From assembly GCF_018688335.1 (NCBI RefSeq), contig NZ_CP061316.1, positions 310,001 to 374,000 of the forward strand: DNA of 64,000 nt. The letters are read 5' to 3'. The notes under the pieces were generated by a model. It did no database searches. It saw only the letters and a program-made list of their open reading frames with translations, and was not told the DNA's origin. Below, piece by piece: positions 9,447 through 18,663 of this stretch. How positions within the stretch are numbered: position 1 is the stretch's first letter; each line of letters starts with the position of its first letter. The stretch comes from Polynucleobacter sp. AP-Jannik-300A-C4 (lineage in GTDB: Bacteria; Pseudomonadota; Gammaproteobacteria; Burkholderiales; Burkholderiaceae). The position numbers and the translations under genes are program-made.

Positions 9447-9801
9447 TTGTTTCATATTGAGCGTAACCATTATGTTGCTATCTGGTTGCTGGAAAAGAGA
9501 GATTGGACGTAGCTACTACCCATCTGGGAAAATTAAATCAGAGGCCCTAGTCAGGGGAGGCCTCCTTGATGGGGCTGCAACCGAATATTCAGAAGATGGA
9601 GTCAAGATTGGTGAGGCTGTATATCGATCTGGACTTCTCAATGGCCTTTCGGTTTCTTACTACGCAAATGGCGCCAAAAAAGCAGAGGCTAATTACAGGG
9701 ATGGCCTATTGCATGGTCAGAGTGTTGAATGGGGGCTTGATGGCCGCGTAAAGTCTCGGATTATATTTTTTGAGGGTGGGTGCAATGGTGGATTTAAATA
9801 G
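9427..9801 (+). CDS. Small lipoprotein with MORN-like (YwqK-type) repeats
   Basis: A 124-residue protein with a lipoprotein signal: hydrophobic residues 8-19, then LLSGCW with the lipidated Cys near residue 21. The rest is made of about four 20-24-residue repeats with the pattern Y(y)xxGxxKxEaxxrxGLLxGxxxxY, the MORN/YwqK type of beta-hairpin repeat. It overlaps the upstream fusion gene by 20 bp and the downstream glycosyltransferase by 17 bp, so it belongs to the operon. Its role in a polysaccharide cluster is not known to me. A periplasmic scaffold, or a partner of the surface glycan, is a guess. The name YwqK antitoxin sometimes given to such repeats should not be read as function here. 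Confidence 0.72.
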   Translation: MKKLHFNCFILSVTIMLLSGCWKREIGRSYYPSGKIKSEALVRGGLLDGAATEYSEDGVKIGEAVYRSGLLNGLSVSYYANGAKKAEANYRDGLLHGQSVEWGLDGRVKSRIIFFEGGCNGGFK

Positions 9802-10588
9802 GACAATTGAAAGATCTAGAGAATTAGATGCCGACATTCTATTTGAGGCACATAAAGGCTTGGAAGCTTTCGATCTAACGCTTGTAATTCCTTGCTACAA
9901 CGAGGAATCTCATATAGAAAATTCAGTCAAAGAATTGCTTTTTAGTATGTCAAATACGACATTAAGCTATGAAATTATATTTATAGATGATTGTTCGCTT
10001 GATGGTACGCGCTCAAAGCTGATTGAGTTAAAAAAATTAAATGACAGAATTACTGTAATTTTTAATGATAAAAATATCGGACGTGGTGCTACAGTGACCA
10101 AGGGGTTTAGGTTGAGTAAAGCTATCGTGGTCGGGTTTATTGATATAGATTTGAGTACGCAAGCGCTATATGTCCCATATTTGACTAATTTGATTTTAAA
10201 TGATGTGGCCGATGTGGCCACATGCCACCGCTCCTACAAAATTCAGATGTCAGTATTCCATAGAGTTGCAATTAGATATTTTCTTTCATATGGCTATCGC
10301 AACATTTCGCGCTGGTATCTGGGGCACAAGCTTGCAGATACTGAAACTGGCTGTAAATTCTTTTTGAGATCAAAAGTCACGTCTCTTCTCGATAAAGTTA
10401 TAGATACGAATTGGTTCTGGGATACTGAAATTATGGTTTTAGCTGAAAGAAGTGGATATAGAATTCGTGAAGTTTTTTCAATATTTGTGAGGCGTCCTGA
10501 AAAGCCATCTACAGTAAAAATTACTAGAGATGTCGCTAGATATATCTCTTGCCTATTAAAGTTTAAATCCAGATTAAATGAGCATTAA
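9785..10588 (+). CDS. GT2 glycosyltransferase, dolichyl/polyprenyl-phosphate sugar synthase type
   Basis: A GT2 enzyme of about 267 residues whose closest recognisable pattern is the dolichol-phosphate mannosyltransferase group: LTLVIPCYNEESHIENSVKELL, IIFIDDCSLDGTRS, the metal-binding VGFIDIDLST, and DTETGCKFFLRS. Such enzymes load a sugar on a polyprenyl phosphate carrier or act directly in chain synthesis. It has no obvious C-terminal membrane helices, so it is the soluble single-domain type. The ATG at 9785 overlaps the lipoprotein gene; a TTG at 9770 is a less likely start. Confidence 0.84.
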   Translation: MVDLNRTIERSRELDADILFEAHKGLEAFDLTLVIPCYNEESHIENSVKELLFSMSNTTLSYEIIFIDDCSLDGTRSKLIELKKLNDRITVIFNDKNIGRGATVTKGFRLSKAIVVGFIDIDLSTQALYVPYLTNLILNDVADVATCHRSYKIQMSVFHRVAIRYFLSYGYRNISRWYLGHKLADTETGCKFFLRSKVTSLLDKVIDTNWFWDTEIMVLAERSGYRIREVFSIFVRRPEKPSTVKITRDVARYISCLLKFKSRLNEH

Positions 10589-11702
10589 ATCAAATTTAAA
10601 AACGGTCATAGTTTTCCCCTTGCGTTCAGAGGCGGAAATTAGTGGAGAAAAGTCTTCGGTTGAATTTTTTAAAAAATTGCTTAGTGGCTCTGAATTTAAG
10701 ATGAGTAACGGTAATAATCGGGCTTCCTTTCAATGGACTTGGCTGGAAAATATTCGAAGACTCCTTGATTTGTATCATTGCCCGGTACCAAAAGATGGTG
10801 GCGTATTGATTGTAAAAATACCAACACCCAGTCAGTTGCCATTAGCTTATTATTTAACCCGAAAAGCTAGGGGGCGAGTAATTTTTTGGATTGATGGTCT
10901 TAATTGGGAGTTAAATTCCTGGTGCATGACTTTCTCACTTTTAATCTCTGAACCTGCATTAATATTTTTTAGAATGATCTTCAATAATTCTATTTGGGTA
11001 AGGCTGGTAAGAAAAAAGCATCTTGAGCTGATTGTTTCTTCTAAAGTTCAAAAAGACAAGCTTAACCAATTAGATTTACCGTTGAGCCGCATACATATTG
11101 TCCCAAATGGAACATCTATGCTCTACGACTGTAAATTTAATGTAGAAAATTTGGCGGAGAAAAAAGAAGCCAATAAGGGGTTGAGAATTGGCTATATAGG
11201 ACACTCTTATAAAACCAAGGGTGTTGAAGATCTGCTGAGTGCTTTATATAAAGTAAAAAAAGAGCGGCTATTATTTAGTGCGCATTTTGCATTTAGCACA
11301 TTAGGTCATAAAAATATTCAAAATAGAGCCAAAAACGATGGATACTTTATTAGCGGGAAGGTCAATAAGGAGCATTTTTACAGAAATATTGATTTGCTAG
11401 TATTTCCTTATTGGACGGACTGGGGTACAAACGTATACCCAAACGTTTTATTGGAGAGCTTGGAGTTTGGAGTTCCGGTAATAACAACCGATTTACCAAT
11501 CATGAGGGAGTTATTTGGCTGTAATGGTATGGCGATATTCGTGCCACCCAGAAATTCAAATGTGTTGGCCGAGACATTGTTGCAGATTATGTATGGTGAA
11601 ATAAAGCTACCCGAATCAAATGATCTTAAAGAGTATTTTAAGAGTAGGTACTCACAAGATCTGTCAAAAAATATATGGCTTTCAATTTTGAGTGGGGGAT
11701 GA
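10578..11702 (+). CDS. Glycosyltransferase family 4/1 (GT-B)
   Basis: A 374-residue GT-B glycosyltransferase. The N-terminal half is divergent. The C-terminal half shows the GT1/GT4 donor-binding pattern: IHIVPNGTSML, LRIGYIGHSYKTKGVEDLLSAL, then LVFPYWTDWGTNVYPNVLLESLEFGVPVITTDL with the E-x7-E glutamates. The start overlaps the previous gene by 11 bp. It is the last gene of a tightly overlapped run; a 211-bp gap follows before the next start. The sugar donor is not predictable. Confidence 0.85.
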   Translation: MSIKSNLKTVIVFPLRSEAEISGEKSSVEFFKKLLSGSEFKMSNGNNRASFQWTWLENIRRLLDLYHCPVPKDGGVLIVKIPTPSQLPLAYYLTRKARGRVIFWIDGLNWELNSWCMTFSLLISEPALIFFRMIFNNSIWVRLVRKKHLELIVSSKVQKDKLNQLDLPLSRIHIVPNGTSMLYDCKFNVENLAEKKEANKGLRIGYIGHSYKTKGVEDLLSALYKVKKERLLFSAHFAFSTLGHKNIQNRAKNDGYFISGKVNKEHFYRNIDLLVFPYWTDWGTNVYPNVLLESLEFGVPVITTDLPIMRELFGCNGMAIFVPPRNSNVLAETLLQIMYGEIKLPESNDLKEYFKSRYSQDLSKNIWLSILSGG

Positions 11703-11841
11703 GCAGCCGTTAATGGCGATCAAAACAAAGTGTTCCATTATTATGAATTTAGTTATAAAAAAATAACAGTTCATATTGAATAGGGCAAGTTAATCTATGC
11801 AACTTTGAATTTATTTCAAAGCAATTCGGATGTATTTTGTT

Positions 11842-11858
11842 CAACCTTTAAAAGGTTG
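11842..11858. repeat. 17-bp perfect palindrome upstream of methyltransferase
   Basis: CAACCTTT-A-AAAGGTTG is perfectly self-complementary. Its 13-bp core ACCTTTAAAAGGT also occurs at 26468-26480, upstream of the NYN-domain gene. Position in a leader region allows an operator or a small hairpin, but no protein is known to fit it, and chance recurrence in AT-rich DNA is possible. Confidence 0.4.
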
Positions 11859-11913
11859 CCGACTATTTAATATTACGTTGCAAGTTTTACCATATATAAG
11901 AAAAAGGAACTTT

Positions 11914-12630
11914 ATGAGTCAAATTGATCTAAAAAAGGCTGAATACTACTCCAATGCCGATATTGTTGAGAACTATGATTCTCGAAGGTTTATGAGAGGG
12001 GGTGGAAGGTATGTAGCCGATAAAGAGGTAGAAATAATATCAACATTACTAACTTATGCCGGCATACAGTCTGGGGGGGTGGCATTGGATTGCCCAACTG
12101 GAACCGGACGTTTTATTCCGATTCTGAAAAAATATGGTGTAACTGTTTTGGCTTCTGATATTTCAGAGGCCATGTTAGCGCATGCTGCTCGATTTAAAGC
12201 TGACAAATACCTGAGAAAAAGCGCCGAAAATCTTGGACTTAAGGATGGCTCAGTTGATGTTTGGTTGATGAGCCGTTTTTGTTTCCACTTTGATGATCCC
12301 TCCCCCTTTCTCAAGGAGGCTTCTAGGGTTTTGAAAGAAAATGGTTTTTTAATTGCTGATTTTTATAATTGGACTCCTCGTTCATGGATTCCTGGAAAAC
12401 AATCATGGCTAGGTGGCCGAACTTACTTACATTCCAAGTCAGCAGTAAGTGAGATGGCAGCTGAAAATGGATTTTCAATAGTTGAAGCTATTCCAGTATT
12501 TGCTGTTGCACCTTATTTATATGGCTTCACACCAAGCATTGTGCCGATTGCCATCGAGTCATTATCTAATTTTTTCCTATCTGGATTGAAAACTAAGACA
12601 TATTATTTGCTTAAAAAGGTTAATAAATAA
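11914..12630 (+). CDS. SAM-dependent methyltransferase (class I)
   Basis: About 238 residues. The core motifs are VALDCPTGTGRFIPIL (glycine-rich motif I), LASDISEAMLAHA, and VDVWLMSRFCFHFDDPSPFLKEASRVLKENGFLI, the UbiE/BioC-like layout. It probably methylates a sugar or another small acceptor. The ATG at 11914 is chosen because AAAAAGGAAC lies just ahead of it. An upstream ATG at 11830 is in frame but spans a perfect palindrome and has no good ribosome site. It stands alone between two gaps, so it may have its own promoter. Confidence 0.82.
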   Translation: MSQIDLKKAEYYSNADIVENYDSRRFMRGGGRYVADKEVEIISTLLTYAGIQSGGVALDCPTGTGRFIPILKKYGVTVLASDISEAMLAHAARFKADKYLRKSAENLGLKDGSVDVWLMSRFCFHFDDPSPFLKEASRVLKENGFLIADFYNWTPRSWIPGKQSWLGGRTYLHSKSAVSEMAAENGFSIVEAIPVFAVAPYLYGFTPSIVPIAIESLSNFFLSGLKTKTYYLLKKVNK

Positions 12631-12697
12631 TTATAAGGTTGGATATTAAAAATTAACTAAAAATTAATTAGTATGAAATGTAAATTTATGTATTTAT

Positions 12698-15502
12698 ATG
12701 AATAGTATTGAATTCTTATCCCTTATATTTGGTTCGATAGCTGTATTAACAGCGGCCGGTCTTTGGTCGACATTTTTTTTTCGCAACCTACAATCTTTAG
12801 AAATTATTTCAATCGCAGTATTCGCTGGAATTTCGACAATTGCTTTAATTGGTCAGGTAACATTTTATTTTCTTGGATCATTTTCTACGGGCGTAATTAT
12901 TATCGTAGGCATCTCAATTTTAGGGGTTATAGGAGTTTATCTAAAAAGATCTTTAATAGCACCTGGCATTAATTTAAGACAATTAAGCCCATTAATAATT
13001 GTGTTATGTAGTGCTTTAATTTTGGATTTAGCAATCCTAACAAAAGGCCCTCGGGATTATCCCGGATCAAATAATCCGGACATGTGGTACTACGCTGCTG
13101 TGGTGGAGGCAATTTCAAACGATGATAATAATTACATTAGCTATCCAGTTGCGTTAAAAAAGGTCTCCAAGCAAATTGCTGCGAATATTGGGGGTGCGTT
13201 TACATTGTTTTCTATGGAAAAAGGGGAACACCAAAACAGTATTCATGACATTCTGGTTGATTCCTTTGTAAGAGATGATTACTTTTACTTTCCAGGAAAA
13301 ACTCCGCTAATAATGGGGGTTACAACAAGAAATGGTGCGGAATTTATCGTTGCCTATTTAAAAAATATTTTTAATTTAGAGGTTAAGGTTGCCTACAACT
13401 TAATCTTTGGGATTTATCCGATACTATCTGGCTTGGCAGCATTGTGGCTTGTTAGCTTTCTTAATTTAAGCCCCAAAACTATTCAGCGTGTTGCGATACT
13501 ATCTTCTTTTAGCCCGCTGATATATGGCGGGGCATTTACACAGTGGCCAGCGATGACATTGGGAATACCATTAATTGCATTTACTATGGGTGTTATTTTT
13601 AGGATTTTTTTTACTCCTACTAATGCAATGGGCATCATATTCTCGCTGGTTATTGTTGGATCGGTTTCAGTCTACCCTGAAGGTTTAAGTATTTTATTTT
13701 TACCTACACTGTACTTGTCTATTCGAGCCTTTAATTCGAATAAGAAGCTTATTATCCAAATTTTCAGGATTATATGGGGGCCGCTGATATTTATTATTCT
13801 TGTGGGGGGTATACCGTCTGTTGTTTTGAGTCTCTATCGGATATTAAAAATTACAGGTAAATTTGCCGTAATGCCAGGCCCTGATTATGTGAGCAATGGC
13901 ACAATTTTCTATTCAATGTGGATTCAACCAAGTTTTTTGCATAAGAAATTAATTTGGATAGATAATCCTGATTGGATTTCGGGGTTATTTAGGTTTGATG
14001 CATATTCTGTGCTGCACCTAGTCGCCATCATTCTTGGTACGCTATGCACCTTCGCAGTTGTGTTTGCTCCATGGGTTCTGAGTCATAAGCATCAACAGGT
14101 TACTCGTATATTTAGCGCTGCTTTTATTGCTCTAGCCATTACTCTGTTTTTAGTGGGAAGCGCCTATTCAATAGATAAGTTAATTTACTACTACCCAATT
14201 TTCTTTGCTGTAGTCGTAGCCCTAGTAATTGATAGAGATTCAGATTCTAAATCTACGGGACCACTAGATGTGAGGAGAATTATTTTATTTTCATGGATAT
14301 GTTTAGCATCATTTAGCATTGGTGGATTGGCATACGCAGAGCTTGAAAATGGGGAATATTTTATTCCAGACAAAAATTTTCTTTTGGAAAAATATACAGA
14401 TTTACGCTCTACTTTAGCTTTATTTCCCAAAAAAATAGACAGGCTTATGGTGGCAATTCCAGATGAAATGCCGCAACTTTGGGTGACTCACTACATGGGA
14501 TTTCAGTCTATGGTGCTCCCACACGGTTTAAATTATCTTAGCAATTTTGTTGAAACAGCGAAAGTCAAGCGTAAGACCGACTATCCTGGGGAATATGAAT
14601 ACATGATTATTCCAGGAACTAATTACCCAACAATTGAGGATTATCGGTATATTCAAAAATCTTCTTTGTGGGGTAATGGTTTGTTTGCTATTGTCCCAAG
14701 AGGTTTCTTTTTTGTTGCGGCTGATCCAATTAGTTATGGGCCCGTTAAAGACCGGGCATTCTTCAGACTGGAGCGGGATGGAGCTGGTCGCCCATATCGC
14801 TGGGTTAATACTGGGCTGAAATATAAGTACTTCAATAGGGATCTTATTGGTGCTGGCGCTATTGGCTTAAGGGCTGATTGCGAGTCTGTTAATGCAGATA
14901 AAGTAAACCTCGCAGTTATAGTTGATAATAAGAAGGTTGAAGGTTGGATCCTTCAAGGTCGTCAAAAGTTTCAGTTAGAGATTCCTGCAACTCTTGAAAA
15001 GAGTGGGACTATTGAGATAGTTAACGAGAATCCTAGGCCAATTGTATTTCCACGTGATGAGAGGCCGGTGACATTTCGCTGCTTCTCGGTCCAAATTGGA
15101 AATAGTAGTTTGTTTACAGATCCGAGTAGACGTCCAGTTATTACTTCTGGCGGTGCTATTGATTTAGTTAGATCTGATATATTGGGCTTATATGGTGATG
15201 GTTGGGCTGAGAAAGGTGTTAGTTTTTTAATGCCGAAATCTAGTGATCTTCGGCATGTGACTATAAGTGGTAGTCGCTCTCCAGGGCTATTTTCTGGTGG
15301 AGATTTAGTTAAGGTGAGGGTTGGGGGTGCTAATTTGACTGTTCACTCTGTAAATTCAGGTGATTTTTCTATAGATATTCCCGTACCAGCTTTAAATGCA
15401 GACGAATTGTTGACGATAGAATTTGGTGGCGCAATCAGACTACCGCTTCCCGACGTAAGAAATGTATCTGCTTTTATATCAAAAATTGCGATAACCAAAT
15501 GA
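12698..15502 (+). CDS. Large polytopic membrane protein of unknown function, polysaccharide cluster
   Basis: A 934-residue protein. Residues 1 to about 580 hold roughly a dozen hydrophobic helices with the hydrophilic loop GPRDYPGSNNPDMWYYAAVVEA in the first third. The layout resembles GT-C type glycosyltransferases or oligosaccharide polymerases/ligases, but I cannot name a family. Residues about 590-934 look periplasmic and beta-rich, possibly carbohydrate-binding (SITISGSRSPG-like repeats, DLVKVRVGGANLTVHSV). It overlaps the following methyltransferase by 4 bp. A lipid-linked sugar transferase acting on the periplasmic face is my best guess, with low certainty. Confidence 0.75.
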   Translation: MNSIEFLSLIFGSIAVLTAAGLWSTFFFRNLQSLEIISIAVFAGISTIALIGQVTFYFLGSFSTGVIIIVGISILGVIGVYLKRSLIAPGINLRQLSPLIIVLCSALILDLAILTKGPRDYPGSNNPDMWYYAAVVEAISNDDNNYISYPVALKKVSKQIAANIGGAFTLFSMEKGEHQNSIHDILVDSFVRDDYFYFPGKTPLIMGVTTRNGAEFIVAYLKNIFNLEVKVAYNLIFGIYPILSGLAALWLVSFLNLSPKTIQRVAILSSFSPLIYGGAFTQWPAMTLGIPLIAFTMGVIFRIFFTPTNAMGIIFSLVIVGSVSVYPEGLSILFLPTLYLSIRAFNSNKKLIIQIFRIIWGPLIFIILVGGIPSVVLSLYRILKITGKFAVMPGPDYVSNGTIFYSMWIQPSFLHKKLIWIDNPDWISGLFRFDAYSVLHLVAIILGTLCTFAVVFAPWVLSHKHQQVTRIFSAAFIALAITLFLVGSAYSIDKLIYYYPIFFAVVVALVIDRDSDSKSTGPLDVRRIILFSWICLASFSIGGLAYAELENGEYFIPDKNFLLEKYTDLRSTLALFPKKIDRLMVAIPDEMPQLWVTHYMGFQSMVLPHGLNYLSNFVETAKVKRKTDYPGEYEYMIIPGTNYPTIEDYRYIQKSSLWGNGLFAIVPRGFFFVAADPISYGPVKDRAFFRLERDGAGRPYRWVNTGLKYKYFNRDLIGAGAIGLRADCESVNADKVNLAVIVDNKKVEGWILQGRQKFQLEIPATLEKSGTIEIVNENPRPIVFPRDERPVTFRCFSVQIGNSSLFTDPSRRPVITSGGAIDLVRSDILGLYGDGWAEKGVSFLMPKSSDLRHVTISGSRSPGLFSGGDLVKVRVGGANLTVHSVNSGDFSIDIPVPALNADELLTIEFGGAIRLPLPDVRNVSAFISKIAITK

Positions 15503-16110
15503 CTGTGCTTGCATCACCTATTTATTTGGGCCCGCTCCCATATCGTATAACAATGAGATTGCTTTACGGCCGAAATTACGTTAAACGATATCGCTTAGTT
15601 AGTAGACTGCTCCCCGATAAGTGTAGTGTAGTTGAGCTCTGTTGCGGTTGTGGCTATTTATATGAAAAATTTTTGGCAACAAGAGGCATTCGCTATGTTG
15701 GCGTAGACATGCTGGAAAGAATGCTCAAAAAATTGAAAAGTATGGGTGTTAAAACCGTAGCAGGAGATGCGTTGTTTGTGGAAATTGAAAAAGCAGATTA
15801 CTGCATTATGTTGGGCTCACTCTATCATTTTTTCCCCAAAGAGGATTTGCTGCTTCAGCGCATGACTCGTTTAGGTCAAAAGGCAATACTACTTGAGCCA
15901 ATAATAAATTATACACATAGCAGTAATTTTCTCATTGCATATATTTCCCGTATATTGAGCTATATAAAAGGCACTAGCTCGTCTGAGAGAATAAATTCTG
16001 AGATGCTGGATGTGATTCTTATGAGGGCTGGCGTAACGGTATTATTGGATAAGGTTGTTTTGGATGGCTTTTATAGACTCATAATATTCCAAAAAAATAA
16101 TCATACTTAG
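15499..16110 (+). CDS. Small class I SAM-dependent methyltransferase
   Basis: A 203-residue protein with SVVELCCGCGYLYEKFL (motif I), RYVGVDMLERMLKKL (acidic motif II) and DYCIMLGSLYHFFPKEDLL. The size suits a bare methyltransferase domain. It overlaps the large membrane protein gene by ATGA, which suggests joint expression. It may act on lipid-linked glycan or on sugar precursors. It is unlike the other two methyltransferases in the cluster, so a different position or substrate is likely. Confidence 0.8.
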   Translation: MTVLASPIYLGPLPYRITMRLLYGRNYVKRYRLVSRLLPDKCSVVELCCGCGYLYEKFLATRGIRYVGVDMLERMLKKLKSMGVKTVAGDALFVEIEKADYCIMLGSLYHFFPKEDLLLQRMTRLGQKAILLEPIINYTHSSNFLIAYISRILSYIKGTSSSERINSEMLDVILMRAGVTVLLDKVVLDGFYRLIIFQKNNHT

Positions 16111-16157
16111 ACGTTTTGATTTAAATTATTCGATCAATACCACTCTAATTAATTTAT

Positions 16158-17411
16158 ATGTTATTTGCTGATTATTCTTTTTGGTTTTTTTTGGTAGCAA
16201 CCCTTTTCTTGGTCAATTGCATGCCCTTGATAAGCATTGATCAGTCAAAAAATACGAGGATTTTATGCAAAATTTTTGACGAGAAGTGTACGTTGTCTAG
16301 GGTATTTATGATTACGTCGTGCATTTCATTTCTTTTTATTTACTCAAATAACTCCAGCGTCTACCCTATATTTGCTCTTGGTGGATTGACTTATATTGCA
16401 CCATTTATTGCAGAGCGATTTAAGTGCAGGGCATTTATATTAGTGCCCATATTTGCTTGTATTTTGACCTTGGTGTACTACAAATATACGACGTTAATAA
16501 TTGAGATGCTGTCGAAAATAACGCATGGAAATTTAGGTGAAATTATTGCTAGTACAAAAATCGAAATTGGCATTGCGCCACTAGCAATTTCTTTTTTCAC
16601 TTTTGAGTTTTGTCACTACTTGATTGATGTGTACCGTGGAAAACCAAGGATTCAAAAGGTCGATGAGTTTCTTGCCTTCGCTCTATTTTTCCCTACATTA
16701 GTTGCTGGGCCGATTAAGAGATATAACGATTTTCTTGATGAATTAAGACGATCTTCTTTGAAATTGGAGCTCGAACACACTGTATCTTCATTCCTTAGAA
16801 TCATTATAGGCTTGTCAAAGAAGTTGTTTATTGCAGATCCCATAACTAAATTAATTAATGATATGTATGCAGATGGAGCAATGCCAAGTCTCCATGGTTT
16901 GACTACTGTTGGTTTCATACTATTGCTCTACGTACGAATATACATAGACTTTAGTGCTTATAGTGATATTGCTATTGGTTGTGCAAGACTTTTTGGCATT
17001 AGGATCCCTGAAAATTTTAATTTTCCTTTTATTGCCACCAGCATTTCAGATTTTTGGAGGCGTTGGCATATTTCTTTAAGTTCCTGGATTCGGGATTATC
17101 TATATATTCCGCTTGGTGGTAATAGGAAAACCATAATAAGGGGAATTATTAACGTCTGTGTCGTAATGTTTGTTGCCGGTCTCTGGCATGGGGCGGCATG
17201 GAATTTTGCTTTATGGGGCATTTATCATGGTATTGGTTTGGCAATACAAAATACTTACGCCAAATTAGTGCCCACTAAATCTATTTTTTCGATTACTCAT
17301 TCCCCCCTAGTTGGCTTTGTGCTAACTTTCTGCTTTGTTAGCATAGGGTGGGTTTTATTCTTTTACCCACCGCTTAATGCACTTAAGATTATCTCAACGC
17401 TCACCAATTGA
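16158..17411 (+). CDS. MBOAT-family O-acyltransferase (AlgI-like)
   Basis: A 417-residue membrane protein with about ten helices. The hallmark AlgI/MBOAT stretch is present: FPTLVAGPIKRYNDF, FWRRWHISLSSWIRDYLYIPLGGNRK, and the catalytic-site histidine in VAGLWHGAAWNFALWGIYHG. Such proteins pass acyl (usually acetyl) groups across the membrane to a periplasmic partner that O-acylates the polysaccharide. The SGNH-like gene downstream is the natural partner. It is slightly shorter than AlgI-type proteins (often 460-520) but has all the core motifs. Confidence 0.9.
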   Translation: MLFADYSFWFFLVATLFLVNCMPLISIDQSKNTRILCKIFDEKCTLSRVFMITSCISFLFIYSNNSSVYPIFALGGLTYIAPFIAERFKCRAFILVPIFACILTLVYYKYTTLIIEMLSKITHGNLGEIIASTKIEIGIAPLAISFFTFEFCHYLIDVYRGKPRIQKVDEFLAFALFFPTLVAGPIKRYNDFLDELRRSSLKLELEHTVSSFLRIIIGLSKKLFIADPITKLINDMYADGAMPSLHGLTTVGFILLLYVRIYIDFSAYSDIAIGCARLFGIRIPENFNFPFIATSISDFWRRWHISLSSWIRDYLYIPLGGNRKTIIRGIINVCVVMFVAGLWHGAAWNFALWGIYHGIGLAIQNTYAKLVPTKSIFSITHSPLVGFVLTFCFVSIGWVLFFYPPLNALKIISTLTN

Positions 17412-17421
17412 TCTTAGATTT

Positions 17422-17532
17422 ATGAAAATATTTGTTGCAATTTTTTCAGGGTTTATAGCGGCAATTTTGTCAATTATTTTGATTTATAGGATAAGCCTTC
17501 CATCGGAGGCATTTATATATGTGGCATTTTAA
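17422..17532 (+). CDS. Possible 36-residue single-span membrane peptide
   Basis: An ATG at 17422 opens a 36-codon frame that ends in TAA at 17530-17532 and overlaps the start of the next gene by 14 bp. The product begins MKIFVAIFSGF and has one hydrophobic segment (residues 3-24) and a short polar tail. No strong ribosome site precedes it. It fills almost the whole gap between the acyltransferase and the SGNH-like gene, so it could couple their translation or be a small subunit. It may equally be a chance frame. Confidence 0.4.
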   Translation: MKIFVAIFSGFIAAILSIILIYRISLPSEAFIYVAF

Positions 17533-18634
17533 AGTTACCAAAAAAATAGCTAGGATTTTTTGGTGCTCTTATTTACTGGGGCTGCTTGTATCGGTTGTCT
17601 ATGTTAACTACTTTAATTTATATGGTTATCCTCAAGAGCATAAATTCTTCCGCTTTAATTCGCAGTATTCTGCATCTAATTATATGTACCAGACGGCAAG
17701 AATGGTCCGTTCTTTAGCTGATCAAGCTATGGTTGGTAAGTCTAAATTGATTTTGCTTGTGGGGGATTCCAAATTAAGAGGTCATGGCACAACGGCATAT
17801 CATTCGGTGTCTGCCCAACTTGAAGGGTATTTTTCAAATGATCCTTCGGTCGCCGTCCTCAATTTATCTCGTGATGGCTTGAATGGGATAACCCCTTACG
17901 TAATCCATGAATATATTTTAAGGTTTTATCCTGATACATATTTAATTACAAAGCTAGATAACTATCCTAGAATTAAGCCTTCAATGGAAGGGCTTTTTAC
18001 AATATATGATATTTGGGCCACAGGTAAGACATCTGCAAATATTGATTTAATAGATCAAACTGATTTAAAGCGGGGCAAAGAATTTAAACTCATTGCCTTG
18101 GCTAATCGCTATTTCGGAGTAATTGATTTTGGGCAGAGCTTTAGATACGCTGTAGCACAACTTCTTTACACTGATGCTGTAAGATATAAACAAATCTCAA
18201 TATTTCAGCCAATTAAAACTTCAAAAGATTTTGATGCAGATTATTATTGGCACTTAGATAACCCAAACTACACGGAGGTAAATATTATTGCCGAGGTGGA
18301 GTATTGGCAGAGCTTTTCTTCAAGAGCTCTTGACCGTATATATTTAGATGAAGTATTTTCAAAAGTGCCTACAGCGCAATGGAAAAAGGTCATTTTAATG
18401 ACTGAAATGCCTGTTCCATACATGCGCAAGAGGGCTTCTCTCAACGGAAAAAGTTATAAATCGGCACAAGATTTATTTGAAGGATATTACATATCCAAGG
18501 GCGCGAATCTTATAAATGGTGGAATTGTGCTTCAGGACAACATAGATTATTCAGATATGGTTCATTGGAGTAAGTTTGGTGCAAAAAAAATGGCCAAGAA
18601 AATTCATGATATTTACTATGAAAAGTATAATTAA
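17519..18634 (+). CDS. Membrane-anchored SGNH-like protein, probable partner of MBOAT acyltransferase
   Basis: A 371-residue protein with one N-terminal membrane span (IARIFWCSYLLGLLVSVVYVNYF) and a periplasmic domain. The segment LILLVGDSKLRGHGT holds a GDS motif like block I of SGNH hydrolases. A late MVHWSKFGAKKMAKKI gives the His of a D-x-x-H-like block V (YSDMVHWSKFG). That is the layout of AlgJ/AlgX/DltD-like proteins, which complete polysaccharide O-acylation using groups delivered by the MBOAT protein encoded just upstream. The overall sequence is divergent, so the assignment rests on motifs plus context. Confidence 0.68.
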   Translation: MWHFKVTKKIARIFWCSYLLGLLVSVVYVNYFNLYGYPQEHKFFRFNSQYSASNYMYQTARMVRSLADQAMVGKSKLILLVGDSKLRGHGTTAYHSVSAQLEGYFSNDPSVAVLNLSRDGLNGITPYVIHEYILRFYPDTYLITKLDNYPRIKPSMEGLFTIYDIWATGKTSANIDLIDQTDLKRGKEFKLIALANRYFGVIDFGQSFRYAVAQLLYTDAVRYKQISIFQPIKTSKDFDADYYWHLDNPNYTEVNIIAEVEYWQSFSSRALDRIYLDEVFSKVPTAQWKKVILMTEMPVPYMRKRASLNGKSYKSAQDLFEGYYISKGANLINGGIVLQDNIDYSDMVHWSKFGAKKMAKKIHDIYYEKYN

Positions 18635-18663
18635 TCCAATGTTTCCAGAAGAAGTGTCAAGTC

